Source: Kitasatospora sp. NBC_01266
Lineage (GTDB): Bacteria > Actinomycetota > Actinomycetes > Streptomycetales > Streptomycetaceae
Direction: 5' to 3'
DNA: 64,000 bases
Assembly: GCF_036242395.1 (NCBI RefSeq)
Contig: NZ_CP108458.1
Span: 1,674,001 to 1,738,000, forward strand
Under the pieces are notes generated by a model, which had not been told where the DNA came from, searched no databases, and saw only the letters and a list, made by a program, of their open reading frames with translations. The stretch's first letter is position 1. Each line of letters opens with the position of its first letter. A program made the position numbers and the translations under genes. Shown one piece after another: positions 17,034 to 23,948 of the stretch.

Positions 17034-18406
17034 CGGCCGGCTTCCACCGCGCGCCGCACCGCCCGGGTGAAGTCCTCGACGCCCTGGACCTGGACGCTGT
17101 GCGCGGGGCCGAGCTCGGTGTAGTCCTCGTCGCTGTAGCTGCCGGAGGCGTGGATCAGCACGTCGCGGTCGCCGATCAGCCCCCGGTCGATCCCGTTGAG
17201 CACTCCGGTCACCGCCATCACCAGACTCCACTCGCGCAGCCTGCGCGGGTCGGCGGGCAGGTGCACGCCGCCGGAGACCGCGATCAGGTCGCGGACCTCG
17301 TTGTAGCGCTGGAGGCACTCGTAGAGCGAGACGACGATCCCGGCGCCGCCGTTCTGCCGGATGACGGCGTTGATCCGCGGCGAGGTGACCGGCGTCCTGG
17401 AGTAGAAGGTCGCGTCCAGGTGCTCGGCCGGGTCGAAGGTGACCGAGGGGAAGTGCGGGTCCTGGTCCTGGACGTAGAGCCCGTCCGAGGCGCGCCGCCG
17501 GTAGGCCGGCACCAGGTCCGGGTCGAAGGAGTCGTGGTAGAGGCTGAGCACCATGTCCGGCGTGCCCAGGTGCTGGACCAGCATCAGCTGGAGGGCCGGC
17601 AGGTCGATGCCGAGCTTGGCGAGCTCGTCGTGGCCGAACTGCAGCCCGAGCAGGCCCAGGGCGCTCGACACCGAGTGCGCGTGGATCCGGCCGCGCCCGC
17701 TGTCGGGCATCAGGTCGTGCTCGGCCAGCGCCCGGACCATGTCCGCGACCATGTAGTTGCGCAGTTCGAGGGTGTGCCACAGGCGCACCCCGTAGCGCTG
17801 CTGGAACTCCTCGCTGTGCTGGGACATGAACTCGGCGATCATCAGCTTGACGTGCACCGGGACCTCGCACGGCAGCACCGCCATGGGGTTGAGCTCCCGC
17901 AGTCGCGGATCGTCGCTGAGCGCGGACGACCAGAGCTTGTGCCGCGAGGCCTCGGGGACCGCCGTGACGATCTGCAGCTCGGTGTCACGCACCAGGCCCA
18001 CCGTCACCGCCCGTTCGACGGCGCTGCGCAGCGCCGTCGAACGGGCGGTGACGGTGGGCCTGGTGCGTGACGAGGGTGTGATGATGACGACCCGCTCGCC
18101 GGTGGTCCTGATGTGGTGCACCGCCCGCGCGACGTTGATCATCGAGCCGAAGGTCTTGGTGGTCCGCGTCCCGGGGTTGCCCATCAGGTTCAGCAGCCGC
18201 AGCGAGCAGTCGCCGTAGTCGCCCAGGTCGGCGACGCCGATCCCGGAGGGCTGGAGGAACTTCTCCATCGTGGCGTCGAGCACGGGCAGGTCGAAGTCCG
18301 GCAGGAACTGGTCCGAGGGGACGAAGTCGGCGGACCGCTGGTACCCGTTCATGGCGCCCTTGAGGACGTCGTAGTAGTGCGCCAGGGCGTTGTCGATGTG
18401 GTTCAC
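17030..18406 (-). CDS. DUF6002-like protein with a possible PLP fold-type II (threonine-synthase-like) outline, interrupted by a palindrome
   Basis: A 458-residue protein that I relate, from memory of sequence style only, to the actinomycete DUF6002 family. Blocks such as TKTFGSMINVARAVHHI, VVIITPSS...ALRSAVERA and ELQIVTAVPE resemble the order of a fold-type II PLP enzyme (substrate helix, PSS-N-K-TAL loop, next strand), so a beta-replacing or eliminating PLP enzyme is possible but unproven. The region encoding residues about 112-141 is an exact 88-bp palindrome that replaces the expected TPSS-(A/G)NK-TAL loop by RTRPTVTAR, which may remove function. GTG 18406 overlaps the upstream stop and the gene ends overlapping the dehydrogenase start. 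It sits centrally in the phosphonate operon. Confidence 0.65.
   Translation of the reverse strand: MNHIDNALAHYYDVLKGAMNGYQRSADFVPSDQFLPDFDLPVLDATMEKFLQPSGIGVADLGDYGDCSLRLLNLMGNPGTRTTKTFGSMINVARAVHHIRTTGERVVIITPSSRTRPTVTARSTALRSAVERAVTVGLVRDTELQIVTAVPEASRHKLWSSALSDDPRLRELNPMAVLPCEVPVHVKLMIAEFMSQHSEEFQQRYGVRLWHTLELRNYMVADMVRALAEHDLMPDSGRGRIHAHSVSSALGLLGLQFGHDELAKLGIDLPALQLMLVQHLGTPDMVLSLYHDSFDPDLVPAYRRRASDGLYVQDQDPHFPSVTFDPAEHLDATFYSRTPVTSPRINAVIRQNGGAGIVVSLYECLQRYNEVRDLIAVSGGVHLPADPRRLREWSLVMAVTGVLNGIDRGLIGDRDVLIHASGSYSDEDYTELGPAHSVQVQGVEDFTRAVRRAVEAGR
17984..18071. repeat. Perfect 88-bp palindrome with no spacer
   Basis: Bases 17984-18027 and 18028-18071 are exact reverse complements over all 44 positions; the symmetry breaks on the next base at each side. 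It lies wholly inside the DUF6002-like coding region and keeps the frame open, so the same peptide (SRTRPTVTARSTALR...) can be read on both strands. On the coding strand the second arm (SAVERAVTVGLVRD) reads like normal protein, and the first arm (RTRPTVTAR) looks like its inverted copy. Perfect spacerless palindromes of this length are normally unstable in bacteria, so it is either a recent template-switch event or an assembly artefact. Confidence 0.95.
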
Positions 18407-20655
18407 GCGAGCCTCGCTGGTCTCGGGGTCCGGCCTTGGGATGTCTGCGGAGGTTCCCGGTGCGCCTCGGGCCCGGGGGCGGGCCTGCCGTCGAACGCGG
18501 CCCAGACGCCGTCCACCCAGCCGACGATCTCGCGCATCACGGCGTCGTTGTGCTGCGGACGCAGCGCCGAGAACTGGTAGGTGCTGCGGGCGGCGGCGGG
18601 CGGGCCGAACACGGTCAGCGCCTCGACCGGCCGGCCGTCCTGGCCGATCGGCCGGTAGTGCCGGTCGAGGTCCAGGAAGCCGGGCACGAAGTCCGGTTGG
18701 CCCGGGGTGGTGTTGCGCCAGAGCCGGATCAGCCCGCGGTCGACCAGGTTGCGGTAGAGCGGGCGGATGTCGCGGGCCGCGTCGAAGGGGTGCACCCGGC
18801 CGTCGAGCAGCACGTCCAGCGGCACCCGCAGCGAGGTGTCCCGGCCGTGCAGGACGAACCGCCCGTGCTCCTCGTCCAGCAGGACGGTGGCCCGCGGCCC
18901 GGCCGAGATGTCCAGCACGCCGTGTTCGACGAGCGCCCGGATCTTCGCCATCACCACCGGCGCGGCGCCGCCGGAGAGCTTGTTCTGGCAGCGGCGGTGC
19001 TCGTCCAGGAACCGGCGGTGCGAATCGGCGCTCAGCCCGCCGCCGTCCACCGCGTGGCTGACCACGAAGCGCAGGTCGCGCCAGACGCAGTCGACGGCGG
19101 CCTTGTACGGGTTGTCCAGGCTGCCGTGGTTCGCCCAGAGCAGATCGCGGTCCAGGAAGTCCAGGTAGGCCGCCTTGAACTCCTGTGCACTGGCGCCGGG
19201 CGGGGTCCGCACGGGGTGCAGCAGTTCCTGCCAGTCGAAGCGGTTGAGCGCCGGATCGGTCTCCAGCCGCCACCGGGAGGTCTGCGGCAGCACGACGGGC
19301 TCACGGCGGTGGCAGTCGAGCGCCACCGTGCCGGCCAGCTCCGGTCCGAAGACCACGGTCAGCCAGCGGGCCAGCGAACCGGTGGCGTCCCAGCCGGGCA
19401 GCGCGTGGGCGGCCGCGGCGAGCGAGCACCGGCCGGCCAGTACCTCGCGCAGCGCGTCACCGATCCGGTCGGCCATCCGGTCGACGTCCGGCAGCAGCCG
19501 CTCGACCGTCCCGGGCTCGATCGGTCCCGCCAGGAAGCGCTCGTAGGCGTCCCGCACCGCCGCCTCGATCAGGTCGCCGGCCGTCGGCCCGAAGAGCGTG
19601 CGGTAGTGCACGTACGCCATCTCCAGGACGATCAGCGGCAGCACGTGCGCCTCGAAGTCCAGCCGGGGCCGCTCGCCCTCCCCCGTCGCCAGGCCGACGG
19701 AGGCCCGCAGGCGGTCGATCGCCTCCAGGGTCAGGAACCGTCCCTGGTGCGGTCGGTCCTTGCGGCTCAGCGGCCGGGTGTACGGGAAGACCCCGCTCGG
19801 GCTGAACGCGTACACCGTGGCCGGCTCGGCACCGCAGGCCTGGTAGCTCAACCGGTCGCCGTCGGGCTGGAAGTGCCCGCCGCGCCCCTCGGTCAGGTAG
19901 AGGATCTGGTCGATCGCGGTCAGCCCGAGTCCCGCGCAGCCGACCGTGCCGCCGGGGGCCAGCGCCTGCGGCGACAGGCGCTGCTGCAGCGGATAGGCGC
20001 TCGGCAGGTAGCCGGCGCCGGTGCGCCGGGCGAAGTCCTGGTAGGCCTCGGGGCCGGGGTCGCCCGCGCAGTCGTTGCTGGAGTGCCCGGTGATCAGCAG
20101 TACCCGGTCGGCCGTGCAGTGCACGCCCGAGGTGGAGACCACCGCGAACCGGCCGTCCCCGGTGGGCGCCAGGTCGGTCACCTCCTCGGTGTGCAGCACG
20201 ACGCCGACCCCGGGCACCCGACGCAGTTCCGCCAGGTAGCGGTCGAACATCTCCCGCAGTGCCAGGCCGTGTTGACGCCGGCGCGGTGAGTCGGCGGGCG
20301 CCAGGTCGAAGGCCGGGTCACCGGTCGCCTCGAACCGCCGGCGGCACCACTCGTGCAGGGTCGGCCGCTCCTTCGGCGCCCGGATCGGGTCCGCGCCCAG
20401 CACCGTCGGGTCGGCCGCGAAGGAGACCTGGGAGCCGGCCCGGTTGAGGTAACTGCTGTGCGGCTGCTCGGCGCTGTGCACCTGCCCGGCGCCGAACTCG
20501 CCGGCCAGCTCGTACACGTGGACGACCAGCCGGCGGCCGTTCAGCCGGTCGATGGTCGCGGCGAGCCGCTCCAGCGCGTAGGTCGAGCGCGGGCCACCAC
20601 CCACCACCGCGAGCCGGAAGGCCTCGGACCGACCCCGGGCCCGTTCGTCCGTCAT
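18403..20655 (-). CDS. FAD/NAD(P)-binding protein (PF13454-like), fused to a long C-terminal region
   Basis: A 750-residue flavoprotein candidate. The N-terminal dinucleotide site is LAVVGGGPRSTYALERL (residues about 14-30). Further nucleotide-binding blocks include the VHVYELAGEFGAGQVHS acidic region, RVLLITGHSS near 190 and VGCAGLGLTAIDQILYL near 240. This pattern fits the NAD_binding_9 group. The C-terminal half (after about residue 450) contains NRFDWQELLHP and FRCQNKLSGG-like stretches and has no domain I can name. Known relatives are mostly uncharacterised. It starts at ATG 20655, overlapping the decarboxylase stop (ATGA). Given its place right after the decarboxylase it may act on phosphonoacetaldehyde or on a carrier- or peptide-bound derivative; that is a guess. 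Confidence 0.75.
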   Translation of the reverse strand: MTDERARGRSEAFRLAVVGGGPRSTYALERLAATIDRLNGRRLVVHVYELAGEFGAGQVHSAEQPHSSYLNRAGSQVSFAADPTVLGADPIRAPKERPTLHEWCRRRFEATGDPAFDLAPADSPRRRQHGLALREMFDRYLAELRRVPGVGVVLHTEEVTDLAPTGDGRFAVVSTSGVHCTADRVLLITGHSSNDCAGDPGPEAYQDFARRTGAGYLPSAYPLQQRLSPQALAPGGTVGCAGLGLTAIDQILYLTEGRGGHFQPDGDRLSYQACGAEPATVYAFSPSGVFPYTRPLSRKDRPHQGRFLTLEAIDRLRASVGLATGEGERPRLDFEAHVLPLIVLEMAYVHYRTLFGPTAGDLIEAAVRDAYERFLAGPIEPGTVERLLPDVDRMADRIGDALREVLAGRCSLAAAAHALPGWDATGSLARWLTVVFGPELAGTVALDCHRREPVVLPQTSRWRLETDPALNRFDWQELLHPVRTPPGASAQEFKAAYLDFLDRDLLWANHGSLDNPYKAAVDCVWRDLRFVVSHAVDGGGLSADSHRRFLDEHRRCQNKLSGGAAPVVMAKIRALVEHGVLDISAGPRATVLLDEEHGRFVLHGRDTSLRVPLDVLLDGRVHPFDAARDIRPLYRNLVDRGLIRLWRNTTPGQPDFVPGFLDLDRHYRPIGQDGRPVEALTVFGPPAAARSTYQFSALRPQHNDAVMREIVGWVDGVWAAFDGRPAPGPEAHREPPQTSQGRTPRPARLA

Positions 20656-21821
20656 GCCCGCACCGCCCGGCCGAACCGGGCGGCCACCTGGGAGGGCGCC
20701 AGCGCCGGGCGGCCCAGCGCCGGGTCGGAGCCCGGCCGGATCCGCACCCGCAGGAAGTGCGGACCGGGCACCGCCTGGGACCGGCGCACCGCCTCGGCCA
20801 GCTCGTCGAGGTCCGCCACGTCCACCTGGCTGCGGTAGCCGCAGGCGGCGGCGATGGCGGCGAAGTCCACTCCGGCGGACTGGGTGGGCTGGCCGCCGGT
20901 CGACTCGTAGGACTCGTTGTCGAGCACCACGTGGGTGAACCCGCAGGCGGCGCTGCGGCCGATGGTCGCCATCGCCTCCATCCGCATCAGCACGGCGCCG
21001 TCACCGTCGATCACCGTGACGAAGCGCTCGGGCGCGTTCAGCGCCACACCGAGGCCGATGCTGGAGGCGCAGCCCATCGAGCCGACCACGTAGAGGTTGC
21101 CGCCCCGGTCCCAGTCCCGCTCCAGCTCGCGCGCGGTCTTGCCGGTGGTCGCGATCAGCAGCGTGTCCGGGTCCGAGGCCTCGACCACGGCGGCGATCGC
21201 CTCGCTGCGCAGCGCCAGTCCGGCGAACGCGCTCACCTCGTCGGAGGACGCCGCCGGGGCGGGGGTGTACGGCGCCATGCTCCCCTTCGGGACGATGAAG
21301 GCGAACGGCAGCCCGGTCTCGCGCATGTGCTCGGCCGCCCGCTCCAGCGCGGCGGGCAGCTCGGCCAGGTCCTGCGGGAAGAGCTCCGAGCGGACCTCCA
21401 TCGAGGCCAGCAGGTCCGGGGTGATCCGGCCCATCAGGCGGTGCTGCGGCTCGTCCGGCTGTCCGGGCCGACCGCGCCAGGTGACCAGCATCAGCACCGG
21501 GGTGCGCAGCGTGTGGCAGAGCGAGGTGAGCGGGTTCACCGCGTTGCCGAGTCCGGAGTTCTGCAGGATCACCACCGGCTGCCGGCCGGCCAGCTTGGCC
21601 CCGGCGGCCAGCGCCACCGCCTCGCCCTCGTTGCCGGCCGCCTGGTACACCCCCGGGTGCCGTTCCTGGAGGACGCTGATCAGCGGCCCGAGGAACGAGC
21701 AGGGCACGCCGTAGAACGGGCCGAAGCCCGCTTCGAGCAGCGTCCGCGCGACGGCGGCGGCCTCCAGCGGCGTGGCGGTGGTGGCGGGCGCGGTGGCGGT
21801 GGCGGCGGGCGGCGGGGTCAT
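20652..21821 (-). CDS. ppd: Phosphonopyruvate decarboxylase
   Basis: A 389-residue ThDP- and Mg-dependent decarboxylase that converts 3-phosphonopyruvate to phosphonoacetaldehyde and CO2, the irreversible step that pulls the unfavourable PEP mutase reaction forward. Residues about 20-190 hold the pyrimidine-binding half (FYGVPCSFLGPL near 35, AGNEGEAVALAAG near 60 with the catalytic Glu). The C-terminal half holds the diphosphate-binding GDGAVLMRMEAMATIG block near residue 293 and LDNESYESTGGQ near 318, both characteristic of phosphonopyruvate rather than sulfopyruvate or acetolactate enzymes. A low-complexity Ala/Thr/Pro leader precedes residue 18. ATG 21821 overlaps the mutase stop by 4 bp (ATGA), so synthesis of the two enzymes is coupled. 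Confidence 0.95.
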   Translation of the reverse strand: MTPPPAATATAPATTATPLEAAAVARTLLEAGFGPFYGVPCSFLGPLISVLQERHPGVYQAAGNEGEAVALAAGAKLAGRQPVVILQNSGLGNAVNPLTSLCHTLRTPVLMLVTWRGRPGQPDEPQHRLMGRITPDLLASMEVRSELFPQDLAELPAALERAAEHMRETGLPFAFIVPKGSMAPYTPAPAASSDEVSAFAGLALRSEAIAAVVEASDPDTLLIATTGKTARELERDWDRGGNLYVVGSMGCASSIGLGVALNAPERFVTVIDGDGAVLMRMEAMATIGRSAACGFTHVVLDNESYESTGGQPTQSAGVDFAAIAAACGYRSQVDVADLDELAEAVRRSQAVPGPHFLRVRIRPGSDPALGRPALAPSQVAARFGRAVRA

Positions 21822-22810
21822 CGCACGGCCCCTTCGACCTGGGCCGGGCCCGGCACGACCCCTTCGACCTGGGCCGGGCGCCGCACGAAGCGCTTCTCCG
21901 CCTCCAGGAACCGCCCCATGCCCTGCAGGTCGAAGACGGTGCTCAGCGGGGTGATCCGGTCCTCGATGCCGGTGGTGCGCCCCTCGCGCAGGATGGTGTC
22001 GAAGGCGGCGGAGACCGCCGTGATCGCCGCGCGCAGACCGTGGTTGGCGTAGATCACCAGCTTGGCGCCGGCCTCGGACAACTCGTCGGCGGTGACCGTG
22101 TGGTAGGTGGTCGGCACCACGGCCACCGGCTGCGGCATCCGCCACAGCTTGAGGAAGTCGAGGACCGGCTGCGGCGAGGAGCCCTTGGCGTGGATCAGCA
22201 CCATGTCGGCGCCGGCCTCGGCGTAGGCCTCGCCCCGGGACATCGCCTCGTCCAGGTCCCAGCCGGCCACCAGGGCCTCCAGCCGCGCGATCACCACCAG
22301 GTCCGAGCCGGACTGCGCGCTCTTGGCCGCGGCGATCTTGCCGCAGAACTCCTCGGTGGGGACCAGTTCCTGACGTCCCGGGATGAAGCTGTTCACCTTC
22401 GGGAAGCACTTGTCCTCGATGCAGACCGCGGCGATGCCGGCGGCCTCGTAGCGGCGGACCATGTGCATCACGTTGTTCGCGTTGCCGTAGCCCGCGTCGC
22501 AGTCGGCGATCACCGGCACGCCGACGCCGGCGGCCATCGCCTGTGCCACCGAGAGCAGTTCGCTCATGGTGAGGATGTCGGCGTCCGGCAGCCCCTGGGA
22601 GGCGGAGATCTCCAGGCCGCTGGACCAGACCGCGTCGAACCCGGCGCGCTCGGCGAGCCGGGCCCCCAGCGGGTTGTGCGCGCCCGCGGCGCGTACCGGG
22701 CCGGGTCTGTCGAGCAGCTCGCGCAGCTTGGCGGCGGCGCTGGACCGCAGCACGGACTCACGCTGGACGGGGGTCGGCACGGGGAGTCGGTCAGCACTCA
22801 AGACGACCAT
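21818..22810 (-). CDS. ppm: Phosphoenolpyruvate mutase (phosphoenolpyruvate phosphomutase)
   Basis: A 330-residue enzyme of the isocitrate-lyase/PEP-mutase superfamily that rearranges phosphoenolpyruvate to 3-phosphonopyruvate, the C-P bond-forming entry to nearly all phosphonates. The diagnostic loop EDKCFPKVNS (EDK-X5-NS) is present near residue 131, after the metal-binding VIADCDAGYGN near 102. The C-terminal part keeps IYANHGLRAA. The ATG at 22810 has GGAAAGGA immediately upstream. It is the first gene of the eight-gene operon, 119 nt after a plausible promoter start site. The extreme C-terminus carries a duplicated PAQVEG tail that lies beyond the catalytic fold. Confidence 0.96.
   Translation of the reverse strand: MVVLSADRLPVPTPVQRESVLRSSAAAKLRELLDRPGPVRAAGAHNPLGARLAERAGFDAVWSSGLEISASQGLPDADILTMSELLSVAQAMAAGVGVPVIADCDAGYGNANNVMHMVRRYEAAGIAAVCIEDKCFPKVNSFIPGRQELVPTEEFCGKIAAAKSAQSGSDLVVIARLEALVAGWDLDEAMSRGEAYAEAGADMVLIHAKGSSPQPVLDFLKLWRMPQPVAVVPTTYHTVTADELSEAGAKLVIYANHGLRAAITAVSAAFDTILREGRTTGIEDRITPLSTVFDLQGMGRFLEAEKRFVRRPAQVEGVVPGPAQVEGAVR
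21829..21879 (-). repeat. 30-bp-period direct repeat in the ppm 3' end
   Basis: A 21-bp sequence is present at 21829-21849 and again at 21859-21879. It encodes PAQVEG twice at the C-terminal tail of the mutase and runs to within a few codons of the ppd start, so it may reflect local slippage near the coupled stop/start. Confidence 0.75.
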
Positions 22811-22935
22811 TCCTTTCCAAGGCACACGGCGCGCACACGGCAGCCCGGATGACGAAGGTGCCAGAGTGGGGGGCGTCCTGACGGTCCATCAGGGAAATGG
22901 CCGATCGATCGTGCAGGACGCGGACTGGCTTTCGG

Positions 22936-22976
22936 ATCCTCGCCGACCCCGTCTTCACGCGTCAACGACATCGTTG
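22936..22976 (-). promoter_or_regulatory. Candidate promoter and operator of the phosphonate operon
   Basis: This lies in the 343-bp gene-free stretch between ppm and the type II thioesterase. On the minus strand, TTGACG (22965-22960) and GAGGAT (22941-22936) are 18 bp apart, a fair match to a vegetative streptomycete promoter, placing the start about 119 nt before ppm. A perfect inverted repeat CAACGA-CA-TCGTTG (22963-22976) overlaps the -35 box and could be the binding site of a regulator. Nearer the gene is a GATCGATC palindrome. Nothing else coding is seen in 22811-23153 apart from the terminator. Confidence 0.5.
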
Positions 22977-23081
22977 GACCCCGGCCACACTCGTGCAACT
23001 AGGACGTTCCCTGCCGCTCATCGGGCCGTCGCGGATCCGCCACGGACACCACAGGCCATCCACTTCACGGACAGCCAGAAC

Positions 23082-23115
23082 ACCCCCGGCCCGCAGCGGA
23101 CTGCGGGCCGGGGGT
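23082..23115 (-). terminator. Perfect 15-bp stem-loop terminator after the PKS/thioesterase operon
   Basis: Arms 23082-23096 and 23101-23115 pair perfectly around a CGGA loop, 39 bp after the type II thioesterase stop codon on the minus strand. Very stable and all GC, without a U tract. It separates the PKS transcription unit from the phosphonate operon, which has its own promoter further on. Confidence 0.85.
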
Positions 23116-23153
23116 GGCCGGGGTGGTGCGGGGGCGGCGGGCGCCGCCTTGGA

Positions 23154-23921
23154 CTAACGGACCAGTTGGGCCATGGTCTGCGAGATCACCTCGATCACCC
23201 GGCCCGCGTGCTGCTCCAGGTAGAAGTGGCCACCGGTGAAGGTGTGCAGGTCGCTGGCCCCGGTGGTGTGGTCGGACCAGGCGCGGGCCTCCTCGACGGT
23301 GGTGCGCGGGTCGTCGTCGGCGGTCAGCACCACGATCGGGGCGCTGATCCTGGCCTCCGTGCCCCGGCTGTAGCGCTCCACGGCCCGGTAGTCGTTGCGG
23401 ATCGCGGGCAGCACCATCTCCAGCAGCTCGGGGTCGCCGAGCACCCGGGAGTCGGTGCCGCCGAGGTTGCGCATCTCCCTGACGATGCCCGCGTCGTCGC
23501 GCAGGTGCACGTTCTCCTCGCGCAGCCGGCTGGGGGCGCGGCGGCCCGAGGCGAACAGGGCGACGGGGCTGACGCCGTCCCGCTCCTCGAAGCGGCGGGC
23601 CACCTCGAAGGAGAGCACCGAGCCCATGCTGTGACCGAAGAACGCGAACGGGGTGCCGTCGAGCACCGTCGGGGCGAGGGCGAGGTGGATCACGTCGGCC
23701 AGTTCCTCGATGGTGTCGATGAACGGGTCGGCGCGGCGGTCCTGTCGGCCCGGGTACTGGACGGCGAAGACGTCCAGCTCCGGCGAGAGGGCGGCGGAGA
23801 CCGGGAAGTAGTAGCTGGCCGAACCGCCGGCGTGCGGGAAGCAGACCAGGCGGGCCCGGCTCTGCGGCGCCGGGTGGTAGTTGCGGAGCCAGAGGCTGCT
23901 GTCCACCACGGGAGTCGTCAT
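23154..23921 (-). CDS. Type II thioesterase (editing thioesterase)
   Basis: A 255-residue external thioesterase of the GrsT/RifR type that clears misloaded or stalled acyl groups from carrier proteins. It shows VCFPHAGGSASYY near residue 26, the nucleophile in FFGHSMGSVLSFE near 95, the Asp in LTADDDP near 200 and the His in GGHFYLEQ near 228, so the triad is complete. The ATG at 23921 has AGAGGAAAC at good spacing. It lies 27 bp downstream of the terminal PKS gene and is therefore the last gene of the PKS operon. Because the PKS's own TE lacks its serine, this enzyme is also a candidate for chain release. Confidence 0.93.
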   Translation of the reverse strand: MTTPVVDSSLWLRNYHPAPQSRARLVCFPHAGGSASYYFPVSAALSPELDVFAVQYPGRQDRRADPFIDTIEELADVIHLALAPTVLDGTPFAFFGHSMGSVLSFEVARRFEERDGVSPVALFASGRRAPSRLREENVHLRDDAGIVREMRNLGGTDSRVLGDPELLEMVLPAIRNDYRAVERYSRGTEARISAPIVVLTADDDPRTTVEEARAWSDHTTGASDLHTFTGGHFYLEQHAGRVIEVISQTMAQLVR

Positions 23922-23948
23922 CTTCGTTTCCTCTCTGAGGGGTTCAGG

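Noticed and set aside
11131..22810. Assignment to the phosphinothricin, fosfomycin, rhizocticin or dehydrophos type
   Set aside because: Only ppm and ppd are shared. HEPD, P-methylase, the phosphinomethylmalate enzymes, HppE, aldolase and the dehydrophos enzymes are all absent.
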